64,000 nt of DNA from Candidatus Babelota bacterium (lineage in GTDB: Bacteria > Babelota > Babeliae > Babelales > Vermiphilaceae), in NCBI GenBank assembly GCA_029262595.1, contig JAJCZB010000071.1, positions 114,575 through 178,574 of the forward strand, in the 5' to 3' direction. A model generated the notes under the pieces. The model worked only from the letters and a program-made list of their open reading frames with translations, had not been told where the DNA came from and made no database searches. Below are positions 35,599-44,178 of this stretch, one piece after another. The stretch's first letter is position 1; each line of letters begins with the position of its first letter. The translations under genes were made by a program, and so were the position numbers.

Positions 35599-36071
35599 TG
35601 GCTTTTGACCTTGCAGTATTCTTTCCAGATCCGGAAACCCAGGCCGCACGTATGGATCCTGATGTGGTTTCTTTTCCTGATGGTGAGTTAATCGCGAAGA
35701 TCAAGAGAGGAAATTCAGGGTTAGCCTGGAAAGGCTTACAGAAGCTCATCCAATCTGTTGTTATTGAGTTATTCAGCGCGCCTCTTCCGGATGGAACAGG
35801 TTCGGGGTTAGGTGAGCTCTTCGATGGTACTATTCGGGATGTTACTTCGACCAGTGTGCAATCTATTGTGGCTGAGAAGGTGGAACAAACACGAATAAAT
35901 ATAACAGGCTATCAAACGTTGCCTGGACCTACTTTGACATTGGATGAAACATTGGCTGGTCTTTCTGTTATCGATGTACAATTGATTGAAGGTAAGGTTT
36001 TGATCGATTTGGATTTAGAAACTGGAGCGGGTGAAAATGTTCAATTCACTTCAGCTTTCCAGTTCATATAG
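35598..36071 (+). CDS. Possible baseplate wedge protein, gp25/W-like
   Basis: 157 residues. It has a helix, a Gly-rich loop with GLGELF, further helices, and a closing beta hairpin (TLDETLAGLSVIDVQLIEGKVLIDLDLET), in the order of gp25/GpW-type wedge proteins. A baseplate J-like gene follows 4 kb downstream, as in many contractile tails. I rate it as plausible; the classic E-P-R-G motif of gp25 is not clear. Confidence 0.5.
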   Translation: MAFDLAVFFPDPETQAARMDPDVVSFPDGELIAKIKRGNSGLAWKGLQKLIQSVVIELFSAPLPDGTGSGLGELFDGTIRDVTSTSVQSIVAEKVEQTRINITGYQTLPGPTLTLDETLAGLSVIDVQLIEGKVLIDLDLETGAGENVQFTSAFQFI

Positions 36072-36081
36072 TGAGTAAACT

Positions 36082-36618
36082 ATGGACAAGATGAGCTCAT
36101 TTTGGTTTGTGCAAGGAATGCTTGAGCGTTTCGCCGAAGAAGGTGTGGGCTCCAAACCTGGACCCGTTGGTGTACTCAATAAAGTAGCCGCACGTATCGA
36201 TACTCATATGGGTGGATCTACACAGCACAACGGTCGTCATCGTCCAGGTCAACGTGTTGATAATAATGCAGCTATGTCGGGTCTCGAAACTGAGCGCAGT
36301 TTCATGGAAGATTCAGAGCCCGGCCGTATTGAAGGGTTAGCCAAAGAACAAGAAGCCCAGAGGGTTCAGAAGATTCTGTCGGGTATGAAAGAAAATGGCA
36401 TTGAGATCAGCGAAGAGGAAGAGGAAAGTATCATGTCTCGGTTAGCAACCGATGAGGATACTGCTGAGGATTCGGATGGTTTGCCCGATCTTGATGAAAT
36501 CAATGAGGACAACTCAGATATTCGGGAACGTCTTCCTTTCAAATCTCAGAGTAAACCTGCGGATAACCATCTATCGAATTATCAAGGTGCTCCGATCGAT
36601 ACTGGGGATGAGATGTGA
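36082..36618 (+). CDS. Unknown hydrophilic protein
   Basis: 178 residues, mostly Asp/Glu-rich and disordered after residue 60. GTG of the following gene overlaps its stop. Probably structural or an assembly factor; no family recognised. Confidence 0.72.
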   Translation: MDKMSSFWFVQGMLERFAEEGVGSKPGPVGVLNKVAARIDTHMGGSTQHNGRHRPGQRVDNNAAMSGLETERSFMEDSEPGRIEGLAKEQEAQRVQKILSGMKENGIEISEEEEESIMSRLATDEDTAEDSDGLPDLDEINEDNSDIRERLPFKSQSKPADNHLSNYQGAPIDTGDEM

Positions 36619-38495
36619 TAAAAAAGGCAACGACATTATTGCCTCAGCGTAAGCATCGTTCTCCTGAGATCGAGGCTCTTTTGCACGTTAAAGTAGCAGC
36701 TACTCCAGCGATCGAGCTCACAGATCCCGATAATGATGTTGATAAGATGCGCGCAGCCATGAAGAAGGCTGAGGATATTGTTGAAGATGATATGGCCAAG
36801 CAGGAGCCAGACCCAATGGCGCCTGAGGAAGATCCTCCCTTGAGCTCTGAGGGCGAATACGGTCGTGATCAGGCTTCAGGCCTAAGAAAGATACTCAAGG
36901 CGCAAGAGAAGTATTCTCCGCAGCCTGAAGAGCTATCTGATGCTGAGGTTCAGGCCACATCCGACGTTGTGACTAAACGCACGGAATTTGGCGGTGCTCC
37001 TTCTGATGATCCAACAGGTTTGAATCGTCCAAGTGAAAGCGGGACAGAGGCTTACGACAATATTCATCCTGATATTCATTCAGCTGAACCTTCGGTTGGT
37101 AAACTTGCAAGATGGAAAGACTCTTTGCCGGGTGGTCTGGCCGATGAGAAGGAACCTTCTGATTTTTCAGCCGAGGCTTTGGCTAAGGGCCTCAATGTTG
37201 AGCTGGAGCATACGGATGATGAGCAGACAGCTCGTGAAATTGCCATGGATCACCTTACTGAGGATCCCGAATATTACGATAAGCTCGAGGTAATGGAGAA
37301 AGAGGCCAATGGCGATATGGTCGAGTGGCTCGGGAAGCTAAACAAGAAAGATCATGAGGCATACATTGAAGCGCGTAAGGTAATTGACTCCATTCATAGG
37401 AAGCAGCGGAAGAAAGAGGCCTCACATATTACACCTATGCCGGAAGGCTGGCGTGAGTATCTGAAGCTGGCCGGCAAGGGTGAGCTCATTACTCCAAAGA
37501 ATCCTACTCCGCTCAAAGGCAACAGTAAATCCACTGTCACCGGTCGTCGAGAAGAGACACCGATGATCCCGCGGGACAAGGAGCGCTCATTCAAGTCCAA
37601 GGCCAAGCATAATTACGATAAGCTGGATCCTCACGAAGGGCATATGAATTCGACGTCGCGGCATCCATCCGACGGTGAAACGATGCATTCTGGGAAGGGT
37701 AAAACCGCACATAAGGGTATCAGAGATGTAATAAAGGATGCCAAGCGGAATAATTTGAATGGGCATTGGTCTGCTACGAGCTTCAAAGATCGCCTGGGTG
37801 TGAAACCGGTAAGCCCGTCCAAAGTTGGAGTTGGTCGTGTTACCAAGGGTAAGGATGCTGGTAAGTATGTAGGTTATTCTCATCGTGCTTACAATGTTTT
37901 TGCTACGCAGTCAGCTGCTGAGAACTTCGCTGAAAAGGTTAGTTCGAAAGATCCACGTTTGGAAGAGCTGTCCGAGGTTGAGCATGATCAATGGATGAAG
38001 TGGACTAAAGATGTTGCCAAGAAGGAGGATATTTCTCCTGGCAGGTTGAAACGCTGGAAGAAATATTGGGTTCCTTACGATGAGTTACCTGAATCAGCTA
38101 AGGAGCAGGATCGGGAATTTGCTCGTAAAGCCGAGAAAGTCATCAAGAAGCACGAGAAAGATGCTTCGATATGGCTGCCCGACTTTGATGATGTTCAGGA
38201 ACCAGCACCTTTTGAACGCTACCTGGCAACCCAAGAATTAGAGAAAGCTGCGGGTATTCGAGTACCTCAGAATGGTATGGAGAAGGAGGCGTACTACGTG
38301 CGCTTCGACTATAAGGATGGTTCATTCCTGTATGGCGATGTTGTTCGAAAAGTGGGGCAACATGTTTTGCAGATGCGGGATGTAAAAATTCGTACACCGT
38401 TAGGGACGGAAGTGTTTCCACACTACACGTTAATGTTAAGTCCGGACAGAGTCGCAGGCGCTGTTGGACTGGTCAAGAAGGAGTCATTGTCATGA
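36615..38495 (+). CDS. Multidomain protein with DUF5661-like and RyR-like domains
   Basis: 626 residues from GTG. Residues about 171-230 (LPGGLADEK...VELEHTDDEQTAREIAMDHLTEDPEYYDKLE) match the remembered DUF5661 pattern. Residues about 453-515 (EVEHDQWMKW...WVPYDELPESAKEQDREFARKA) match the RyR repeat pattern with its VPY-x-x-L-P and D-R residues. The ends are basic and disordered. RyR-like domains occur in phage proteins of unknown role. Likely structural or packaged; acts on an unknown ligand. Confidence 0.7.
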   Translation: MIKKATTLLPQRKHRSPEIEALLHVKVAATPAIELTDPDNDVDKMRAAMKKAEDIVEDDMAKQEPDPMAPEEDPPLSSEGEYGRDQASGLRKILKAQEKYSPQPEELSDAEVQATSDVVTKRTEFGGAPSDDPTGLNRPSESGTEAYDNIHPDIHSAEPSVGKLARWKDSLPGGLADEKEPSDFSAEALAKGLNVELEHTDDEQTAREIAMDHLTEDPEYYDKLEVMEKEANGDMVEWLGKLNKKDHEAYIEARKVIDSIHRKQRKKEASHITPMPEGWREYLKLAGKGELITPKNPTPLKGNSKSTVTGRREETPMIPRDKERSFKSKAKHNYDKLDPHEGHMNSTSRHPSDGETMHSGKGKTAHKGIRDVIKDAKRNNLNGHWSATSFKDRLGVKPVSPSKVGVGRVTKGKDAGKYVGYSHRAYNVFATQSAAENFAEKVSSKDPRLEELSEVEHDQWMKWTKDVAKKEDISPGRLKRWKKYWVPYDELPESAKEQDREFARKAEKVIKKHEKDASIWLPDFDDVQEPAPFERYLATQELEKAAGIRVPQNGMEKEAYYVRFDYKDGSFLYGDVVRKVGQHVLQMRDVKIRTPLGTEVFPHYTLMLSPDRVAGAVGLVKKESLS

Positions 38496-39151
38496 ACTTA
38501 GGGTCTATGATCACACTTGCGCCTGAAACAAAACAGGCCTCAACTGAAACGAAACCAGCTGTTTCTGCAACAAATCCGCAGAAAACGGCATCTGAGACGC
38601 CAAAAGAGGCTTCTAGTGCCGAAAAGCCTTCTGTGGAGATCTCTCCCGAGGGCACGGTCAAGATCTCAGGGAATCTGAAGGTCTTGGAAGTAAATACTCA
38701 GAATGGAGTTTCAAAAGCTCAAAAAGAAGCAGAAGTTCAACTTCTGAAGTTAGCTACGGCATCGGATGCGGATAAGGCTGATTTGCTTCAGGCTAGCCTG
38801 TGTGAGCTCAATCTATACGATTACGCGCCTTGGATGCTCACCAAAGAGGCTTGCACTGTCATCAAGAAAGCGCGTGATGCGCAGGCTGACGATAGAGCTT
38901 TTGGTTTGCCAGCTACCAAGCGTTACCCTCTCCACGATGTTGAGAGCTGTGAAGCTTCCATCAAGTTGGCTGCGACCCACAATAGTCGTGAAGAGCTAGA
39001 ACTTGTCAAATCTGCAGCTATCGAATCTTACCAGAAGCTTGCCATGATGGAGTATGAGGACCAAACCACTCAGAAGAAGAAAAACATCAAGGATGAAGAC
39101 GAGGATAACGGTAAGAAGAACAACGAGAAAAAAGACGACAAGAAGAAATGA
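38492..39151 (+). CDS. Protein with FGLP-KRYPLHD motif and Lys-rich end
   Basis: 219 residues. Thr/Ala/Pro-rich start, a helical middle, a segment RAFGLPATKRYPLHDVE (about 137-152) that resembles the DUF6582-type tail often seen next to phage head or structural proteins, and a Lys/Asp-rich end. After its TGA the same frame stays open for 34 more basic codons until TAG at 39254. Confidence 0.72.
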   Translation: MNLGSMITLAPETKQASTETKPAVSATNPQKTASETPKEASSAEKPSVEISPEGTVKISGNLKVLEVNTQNGVSKAQKEAEVQLLKLATASDADKADLLQASLCELNLYDYAPWMLTKEACTVIKKARDAQADDRAFGLPATKRYPLHDVESCEASIKLAATHNSREELELVKSAAIESYQKLAMMEYEDQTTQKKKNIKDEDEDNGKKNNEKKDDKKK

Positions 39152-39256
39152 CCAGCCAAGGTTGCGGCTTCTACGGTACGCCGGTTGAAGCAGCGTGCTA
39201 AGACCAGGATGGCCAAGCAAAAGGTTACTTCAAAGAACGCACCCAAGACGGTATAG
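39152..39256 (+). other. In-frame basic continuation after a TGA stop
   Basis: Directly after the TGA of the preceding gene the same frame reads 34 codons of basic sequence (PAKVAASTVRRLKQRAKTRM...) to a TAG. The text looks like a natural extension of the Lys-rich tail. It may be a readthrough product, a recent nonsense mutation or a sequencing error. Confidence 0.5.
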
Positions 39257-39272
39257 GTTAGGTAACGGAGTG

Positions 39273-39947
39273 ATGGAGTTGTCTTCAAACATTTCAAACA
39301 AATACCGTGAGCTTATTCGGAGAATGAATGAACGTCGACATATTCCAGCTGAGCGGGTGTCATCTGCCGATTCTGTAAAGGTTGCGAATATCATTCGTCG
39401 TCTTCTTGGCAATTTAGGCTCAACAGCATTAATGGGAGCACCTGCAATTGGCGGGTTAGCTGGAGGAATGGCTCTCGGGCCTCTAATGGGTCTGGCTCCA
39501 CTCATTCCAGGTATTGGCGGTTCGTTGGTTGGTGGAGCTGTAGGCCGCTCTATAAACCCTCTCACCAATGCAGCTCGTAAGGTTCAACAGTGGGGTGAGA
39601 AACCATCACCTAAAGAATTGGAGAAGATGATGGGTAAACTTTCCTCGTTCCGCGAAGTTATGGAAAAACGGGCTATTAGTTTGGATTCGGCTCCAACTAT
39701 GGACTTGGAACAGCTTCTGCAAACTATCACTCGGCTACTTGGAGCTTTGAAGGGTGTGGGTGTAGGGATTTCAATCGACACAACGGATGCGAAGCGTATG
39801 TTGCAGGGCATGCAACCGGAGATTAAGCGGTTGATGACGATGTTGCGATCGGCTTTCCCTCAAGCAGCCAATGTAAGAACAGGAAGAGCTTCAGACATCT
39901 ATCGTCAGCTGGAATCCAAAGCACAGATGGCCCAGGGTAAGAAATAA
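39273..39947 (+). CDS. Protein with Gly-rich hydrophobic segment
   Basis: 224 residues from the ATG behind CGGAG. Basic N-terminus, then a Gly/Leu/Pro-rich hydrophobic stretch (about 46-90) that could insert in or touch a membrane, then helices. Ends one base before the baseplate gene. Possibly a tail-associated membrane-contact protein; inference only. Confidence 0.75.
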   Translation: MELSSNISNKYRELIRRMNERRHIPAERVSSADSVKVANIIRRLLGNLGSTALMGAPAIGGLAGGMALGPLMGLAPLIPGIGGSLVGGAVGRSINPLTNAARKVQQWGEKPSPKELEKMMGKLSSFREVMEKRAISLDSAPTMDLEQLLQTITRLLGALKGVGVGISIDTTDAKRMLQGMQPEIKRLMTMLRSAFPQAANVRTGRASDIYRQLESKAQMAQGKK

Positions 39948-41894
39948 ATGCCAGAGCTGGTAGACCAGAGATTCAACATCCCCGTACTGGAATTCATTGT
40001 CCAGATCCTGAGGGAGCGCTTTCCTGACCTTGAGGTTAGGCCTGGCTCTGCTGTTTATAACCTGCTTGTTTTCCCCGCGGCCGCCCTTCTGCAACCCTTT
40101 TATGATCGTCTCACCACGCTGAGTCAGAATCAGTCAATATTGCGCTTCGAGGATCAGTTTGAGCATGAGGTAGATCTCCTGCTCGCTAACTTCTTCGTTA
40201 CCAGGAAGCAGGGATCCACAGCTGCCGGTACAGTCCGAGTGTTCTTTCCACGTCCTCTTGATGCCGTGATTGATACCAGTGCTCGTTTCACCACAGCTGA
40301 CGGGGTAGCTTTTGCTCCAGCCACACGGGTAAGCATTACTTCTGCATCTATGACGCTCAGAGTCCAGGACGGCTTGAACTTTGTGGATGTGCCTGTGACA
40401 GCTGTCGAAGATGGTGGGGATGGTGTTGTTGAGGCAAATACGATAACCCAGTTTACGGGGATAACCGGTGCGGTTAAGGTGTCAAATCCAGCAGCTACCT
40501 TTGCCGGCCGTGATATTGAGACGAATAGTGATTTCATTGTGCGTGCCAGGGAGACTTTGGCCACTCGCACGGTAACCAGTGATAAGGCCACTCGATCCGT
40601 TCTTTTCGATGAGTTCGACGCACTCAAGTCCATTGAGGTTATTGGGTTTGGTGATGAGGATATGGAGCGGGACGTTGTTTCGGTTGTGTCCACTACAGCA
40701 CCCATCTTTGAGGGTCGTTTTGCTCGCAAGATGAATGTCCCTTTCAATGGGGCAGGAGAGCCCGTATTGGTACCGTCAGTCACTGACCAGCTCAAAGGTG
40801 TAGTAATAGATACCCTTGATGCTACCAGCGATCGAGATCCGTATTTCTTTCATAAGCTGGAGCTCGTCACAGATGAGATTGAGCTGCAGAAGGTATCGAT
40901 CCAGATAGGTGACCCTGTTCGCATACTAGACACTACGGATCCTGACTTTGGAGAGATCTTCAAGGTCGTGGATATCCTCTTCGCTCAGTTCGATGGTGTG
41001 GAGCAAGCGGTCCATGGTTTGGTCCTGGATAAGACATTCAAGCAGCCCAGCGTATGGACATCTGGCGCTCCTTCAGCGGATCAAGTCACAGCGACCCAAT
41101 ATTCTGTGGATACGGCTATTCGAGTGGATAAGTTCCACATTGGTGGTAAGGTTGACGTCATCATAAACTCTTCGAATATCGTAGCGGAGACGGTGCTTGT
41201 CACTCTGCTCGCTAACTCTATTGACACTACTTTCTCAGATGTACCAATAACGACTGATGTGGTTTTGGACATCTTGGGCCAGCCTCTCTTTGAAGAGAAC
41301 CGGTCCTTCCTCCTGCCTTTCCTGACTGTGCAGCAAATCGACGTGGTGGATCCGTCGGATGATGGTATCGTTTTGAGTACGCTCAGGGAGGGCACGGACT
41401 TTGTATTTTTGACCCGAGACCCAGATTTAAGATTTACCGAGAATGAAGAGTCGTTGATACGTATCAAGGGATTCAATGGTTCGCGTGTGAAGATCACGTA
41501 TCTTACCAATGCGGACGTAGCGGGAGTTCAGGCCTTTCTGTCGCAAACTGACATCCGAGATCTAACCAAGGATGTTTTGGTCAAGTCGGTAGAGCCAAGG
41601 AATACGGATATCTTGCTACAGTATGAGGGTGATCAGGATGTGGTTGAAGTAAAGCGCATCTTGACCAACTACATCAGTGATTTGCCACAGGCTGGAACAA
41701 TAACGGTCAGTGACATTGACGGCTTACTCAAGGTATTCGGGGTTCGACAGGTACGTATGCCTGTAACTATCACAGTCAGCTCCTTCGGATCTGGCGGTCA
41801 ATTAGAGGTGGATCAGAGTCAGGACCGTATTACTATCAGCAAGCGAGAAATCTTCGCAGCTGTTCCTGATCTTTCGGTTACCAAGGTTGGCTAG
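39948..41894 (+). CDS. Baseplate J-like protein
   Basis: 648 residues. The N-terminus (FIVQILRERFPDLEVRPGSAVYNLLVFPAA) and the central region (GTVRVFFPRPLDAVIDTSARFTTADGVAFAP..., then ETNSDFIVRARETLATRT) follow the baseplate J / gp47 family pattern, including AGTVR-type and ET-x-x-x-x-x-R-x-R signatures. These proteins form the baseplate wedge of contractile tails and bind the fibre network. Strong support that the virion has a contractile tail. Confidence 0.85.
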   Translation: MPELVDQRFNIPVLEFIVQILRERFPDLEVRPGSAVYNLLVFPAAALLQPFYDRLTTLSQNQSILRFEDQFEHEVDLLLANFFVTRKQGSTAAGTVRVFFPRPLDAVIDTSARFTTADGVAFAPATRVSITSASMTLRVQDGLNFVDVPVTAVEDGGDGVVEANTITQFTGITGAVKVSNPAATFAGRDIETNSDFIVRARETLATRTVTSDKATRSVLFDEFDALKSIEVIGFGDEDMERDVVSVVSTTAPIFEGRFARKMNVPFNGAGEPVLVPSVTDQLKGVVIDTLDATSDRDPYFFHKLELVTDEIELQKVSIQIGDPVRILDTTDPDFGEIFKVVDILFAQFDGVEQAVHGLVLDKTFKQPSVWTSGAPSADQVTATQYSVDTAIRVDKFHIGGKVDVIINSSNIVAETVLVTLLANSIDTTFSDVPITTDVVLDILGQPLFEENRSFLLPFLTVQQIDVVDPSDDGIVLSTLREGTDFVFLTRDPDLRFTENEESLIRIKGFNGSRVKITYLTNADVAGVQAFLSQTDIRDLTKDVLVKSVEPRNTDILLQYEGDQDVVEVKRILTNYISDLPQAGTITVSDIDGLLKVFGVRQVRMPVTITVSSFGSGGQLEVDQSQDRITISKREIFAAVPDLSVTKVG

Positions 41895-41958
41895 CAAATA
41901 CCGTAAATAAAGTGAAAAGGACTAGAATGGAGAGCGTTCTATCGTTTCCTTATGGGTC

Positions 41959-42039
41959 ATGATCACTTTTAACCAAAAGAATACTTTACCAATCTCATAT
42001 GCCGTCATTTCTTATTGGCATAGCGAAAAGAAATCGTAA
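41959..42039 (+). CDS. Tiny ORF (26 aa)
   Basis: Starts at ATG overlapping the TGA of an 11-codon ORF that has AAAAGG upstream (41927-41962). Peptide MITFNQKNTLPISYAVISYWHSEKKS-type. Weak evidence: arrangement only. The 317-base gap holding it otherwise shows nothing clear before the next gene. Confidence 0.25.
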   Translation: MITFNQKNTLPISYAVISYWHSEKKS

Positions 42040-42071
42040 GCTACAAGGCTACGGATTATCGGAGGAATATC

Positions 42072-42215
42072 GTGTCGAAAGAAACGAAAGAGAAAGCCCA
42101 GAGGATAGTGTCTCTTGTGAAGGAAGCGAGGACTTTGGGGATCTCGAAACAGATACTGGCGAAGATTGAAAAGAACGCCATCGATATTATTGAAAGTGTA
42201 GGCGGTAAGGAATGA
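42072..42215 (+). CDS. Small helical protein (47 aa)
   Basis: GTG with GGAGG upstream; highly charged helix (SKETKEKAQRIVSLVKEARTLG...). Stop overlaps the next ATG (ATGA), which supports that it is translated. Function unknown. Confidence 0.65.
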   Translation: MSKETKEKAQRIVSLVKEARTLGISKQILAKIEKNAIDIIESVGGKE

Positions 42216-42544
42216 TGGAAACTGTGGTTGATTTTCAAGTGATAAAGCAGGAGATGTCGGAGGATGCCGACATCAAGTACACCTTCTCCGAGGGTGTCAT
42301 GCACCACGATTTATGCAGGAATACTTTCATCCCAGGTAGGATGTTGAAGCTTATATTTGCAAGACAGCTCGTCATTGAGTTCAAGACCGTCAAGCGTACG
42401 GCCACGGAGCTTTATATCGATGTGGAGTTCATTCGTCGAGAAGAGGGTATCAACTGGACATCGTTCTTTGCTTTGTTCGCGCAGGCGATCATTGAGCGCT
42501 TGAATAAAGAGGATTTCTCCGATTTTCAGGATGTGGAGGTATGA
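42212..42544 (+). CDS. Unknown small protein
   Basis: 110 residues, alpha/beta, coupled to its upstream small gene. No family recognised. Confidence 0.75.
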   Translation: MMETVVDFQVIKQEMSEDADIKYTFSEGVMHHDLCRNTFIPGRMLKLIFARQLVIEFKTVKRTATELYIDVEFIRREEGINWTSFFALFAQAIIERLNKEDFSDFQDVEV

Positions 42545-42814
42545 TTGCGAAAGCCAGGTGAGCAGCGTAAGTATTATCCCCCAGGGATGATGGATGACCC
42601 TAATGCGCCGTGGGATACCTCGTTTTCTTACACCCAGCAGACGATCGAGCCCTTGCCCCAACCGAAGCTAAATCTTATATTCCAGTCGTTTGAATATCCT
42701 TCAAGAGGTAGACAATGTTCAAAACCACTATACTGGCGTCTCTTCTCCTTCTTTCGACGAGCTGTGCGTTCGTTGTTCGGGAAACCATCATCTACAAGCC
42801 CATTGATGAAATGA
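42545..42814 (+). CDS. Small protein overlapping the next lipoprotein gene
   Basis: 89 residues from TTG with GGAGG five bases upstream. The first 55 residues are Pro/Tyr-rich. The last 33 are read in a different frame through the start of the lipoprotein gene (about 100-base overlap). It could have an extended end or be non-functional. Confidence 0.5.
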   Translation: MRKPGEQRKYYPPGMMDDPNAPWDTSFSYTQQTIEPLPQPKLNLIFQSFEYPSRGRQCSKPLYWRLFSFFRRAVRSLFGKPSSTSPLMK

Positions 42815-42906
42815 CCGATGAAGAGGTCATGGATGAAGCTGTACGTCGTATCGTAAAGGAACTGGAGCGCGAGAAAATCAAGAATCATATGGGCTTGGGT
42901 CATTGA
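42715..42906 (+). CDS. Small lipoprotein (63 aa)
   Basis: Signal peptide with lipobox LLLSTSC (Cys 17), then a short charged helix. Preceded by the recurring site AGAGGTAGACA. Very small lipoproteins of this shape in phages can be outer spanins or superinfection-exclusion factors; the sequence does not decide. Confidence 0.75.
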   Translation: MFKTTILASLLLLSTSCAFVVRETIIYKPIDEMTDEEVMDEAVRRIVKELEREKIKNHMGLGH

Positions 42907-42916
42907 AAGGAAAACA

Positions 42917-43456
42917 ATGGAAGACGGACCAAGTGAAACACATGAACAACGAGTAACAGACGACGGTGCTGTGTACAGCTCACATAAGGATGAAGATCGC
43001 CCAAAGGGTTTTGACTATGCTGCCCTCAAGGAGGAGATCCAACCTTCGCTTTGGGAGAGATTTAAGTATTGGTTCCAGCGAAAGTTGGGAATGAGGGATT
43101 ACGATCGTCAGGCGTCGGAGCTGCACTTTCGGAAAGGTAAGCATGAGCGCCGGCACACGATGTCACAGGAGCTGGCGTATATCCTTTGGGATAGATTCTA
43201 TCGTCCAGAATTGGACAAGGCCGTTTTCGATCACTACACCAAGCTGCAATACGATGTTTCTTGTGATTGTAAATACGGTCTAGACGTCATTTTCGCTATA
43301 CATTCTGACGATGATGAGACTGTGGGCAGTATGCGTTGGCGTTTGAACGACTGCATGGAAAGACTGACAATGCGGGGATCCGAGAAAGTTTGGGTCAAGT
43401 GGTCTTTCGCAGAGACCCGTAAACTGAAAGCCATCCCTCTTACCGTTGAGTGTTAG
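42917..43456 (+). CDS. Unknown protein (179 aa)
   Basis: Acidic N-terminal 35 residues, then an alpha/beta domain. Contains a Cys pair (VSCDCKYG). AAAGGAAAACA precedes the ATG. No family recognised. Confidence 0.78.
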   Translation: MEDGPSETHEQRVTDDGAVYSSHKDEDRPKGFDYAALKEEIQPSLWERFKYWFQRKLGMRDYDRQASELHFRKGKHERRHTMSQELAYILWDRFYRPELDKAVFDHYTKLQYDVSCDCKYGLDVIFAIHSDDDETVGSMRWRLNDCMERLTMRGSEKVWVKWSFAETRKLKAIPLTVEC

Positions 43457-43654
43457 AGGTTGGATGCCGGGGATCTGATCGCCCCAGCAGAGGAGAGGTG
43501 CAAGGTTCTTTTCATGATTATCAGCCTTGCTGAATTACGGTTCACCTTTGGAGATCAGGGATGTCCTGTCAGAGTCCGGATGAAGCCACACGCCTCCGCT
43601 GTCCTTGCCGCGTGGGATGGTTAGTGACAAAATCCCTCGGCCTGCATCCAATCT
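43457..43654 (+). ncRNA. Candidate structured RNA of about 200 nt
   Basis: The ends pair: 43457-43467 (AGGTTGGATGC) with 43644-43654 (GCATCCAATCT), 11 bp with one G-U. Inside are hairpins GGGG/CCCC near 43470-43484 and GCAAGG/CCTTGC near 43500-43535, and CACGC/GCGTG near 43590-43618. A 35-codon ORF (ATG 43515, stop near 43622) with AAGG upstream is the alternative explanation. Confidence 0.5.
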
Positions 43655-43687
43655 ACAGACACGCGGCACAATATTGAGAGGAAAACG

Positions 43688-43978
43688 ATGGAAACCGACT
43701 TAAAGAAAGAATCACATTCTTTGGATGAACTGTTCAACTCGGCAATCAGGTCAGAATTCCAGCTTGAACAGTTGTGCGCACGCATAAAAGAGTATTTCTA
43801 TGAGAAGTATGCGCGACCTGATCTGGGTGTCAATTTTGACCGTATGCTAGGTAAGATAATGAGAGATCTTCGAGCTGATAAGATTCAACATCATTTCGTC
43901 TTCTTTCGGCCGGTGCTAGAGATCCTTGAGGAACGCTTGCACCATTTGGGTGGTCTTCCAAATAAACCAAAGGCGTAG
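43688..43978 (+). CDS. Unknown small protein
   Basis: 96 residues, helical, with GAGAGGAAAACG before the ATG. Function unknown. Confidence 0.72.
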   Translation: METDLKKESHSLDELFNSAIRSEFQLEQLCARIKEYFYEKYARPDLGVNFDRMLGKIMRDLRADKIQHHFVFFRPVLEILEERLHHLGGLPNKPKA

Positions 43979-43980
43979 TT

Positions 43981-44178
43981 TTGAAGCTAAATGCAGATGA
44001 GCGCAAAAAGCGAAAGCTCGTCAAGGCGATGCATGTTCTGGCCCATGAGAAGTATCCAGGTGGTCAGATGAAGAATGGTCCTGCGTGGAGCCGAGCTCAG
44101 ACACATTTCGTCAAGTGGTGTGAAGCTCGCGGGCTTGATTATAAGGAAGTTTACGAAGAAACGTTGAGGGTGATATGA
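43981..44178 (+). CDS. Unknown small basic protein
   Basis: 65 residues from TTG, basic and helical (KLNADERKKRKLVKAMHVLAHEKY). It overlaps the next ATG by four bases. Function unknown. Confidence 0.65.
   Translation: MKLNADERKKRKLVKAMHVLAHEKYPGGQMKNGPAWSRAQTHFVKWCEARGLDYKEVYEETLRVI

Noticed and set aside
43457..43687. tRNA or tmRNA gene
   Set aside because: No acceptor stem with CCA, no anticodon-arm or T-loop pattern found.
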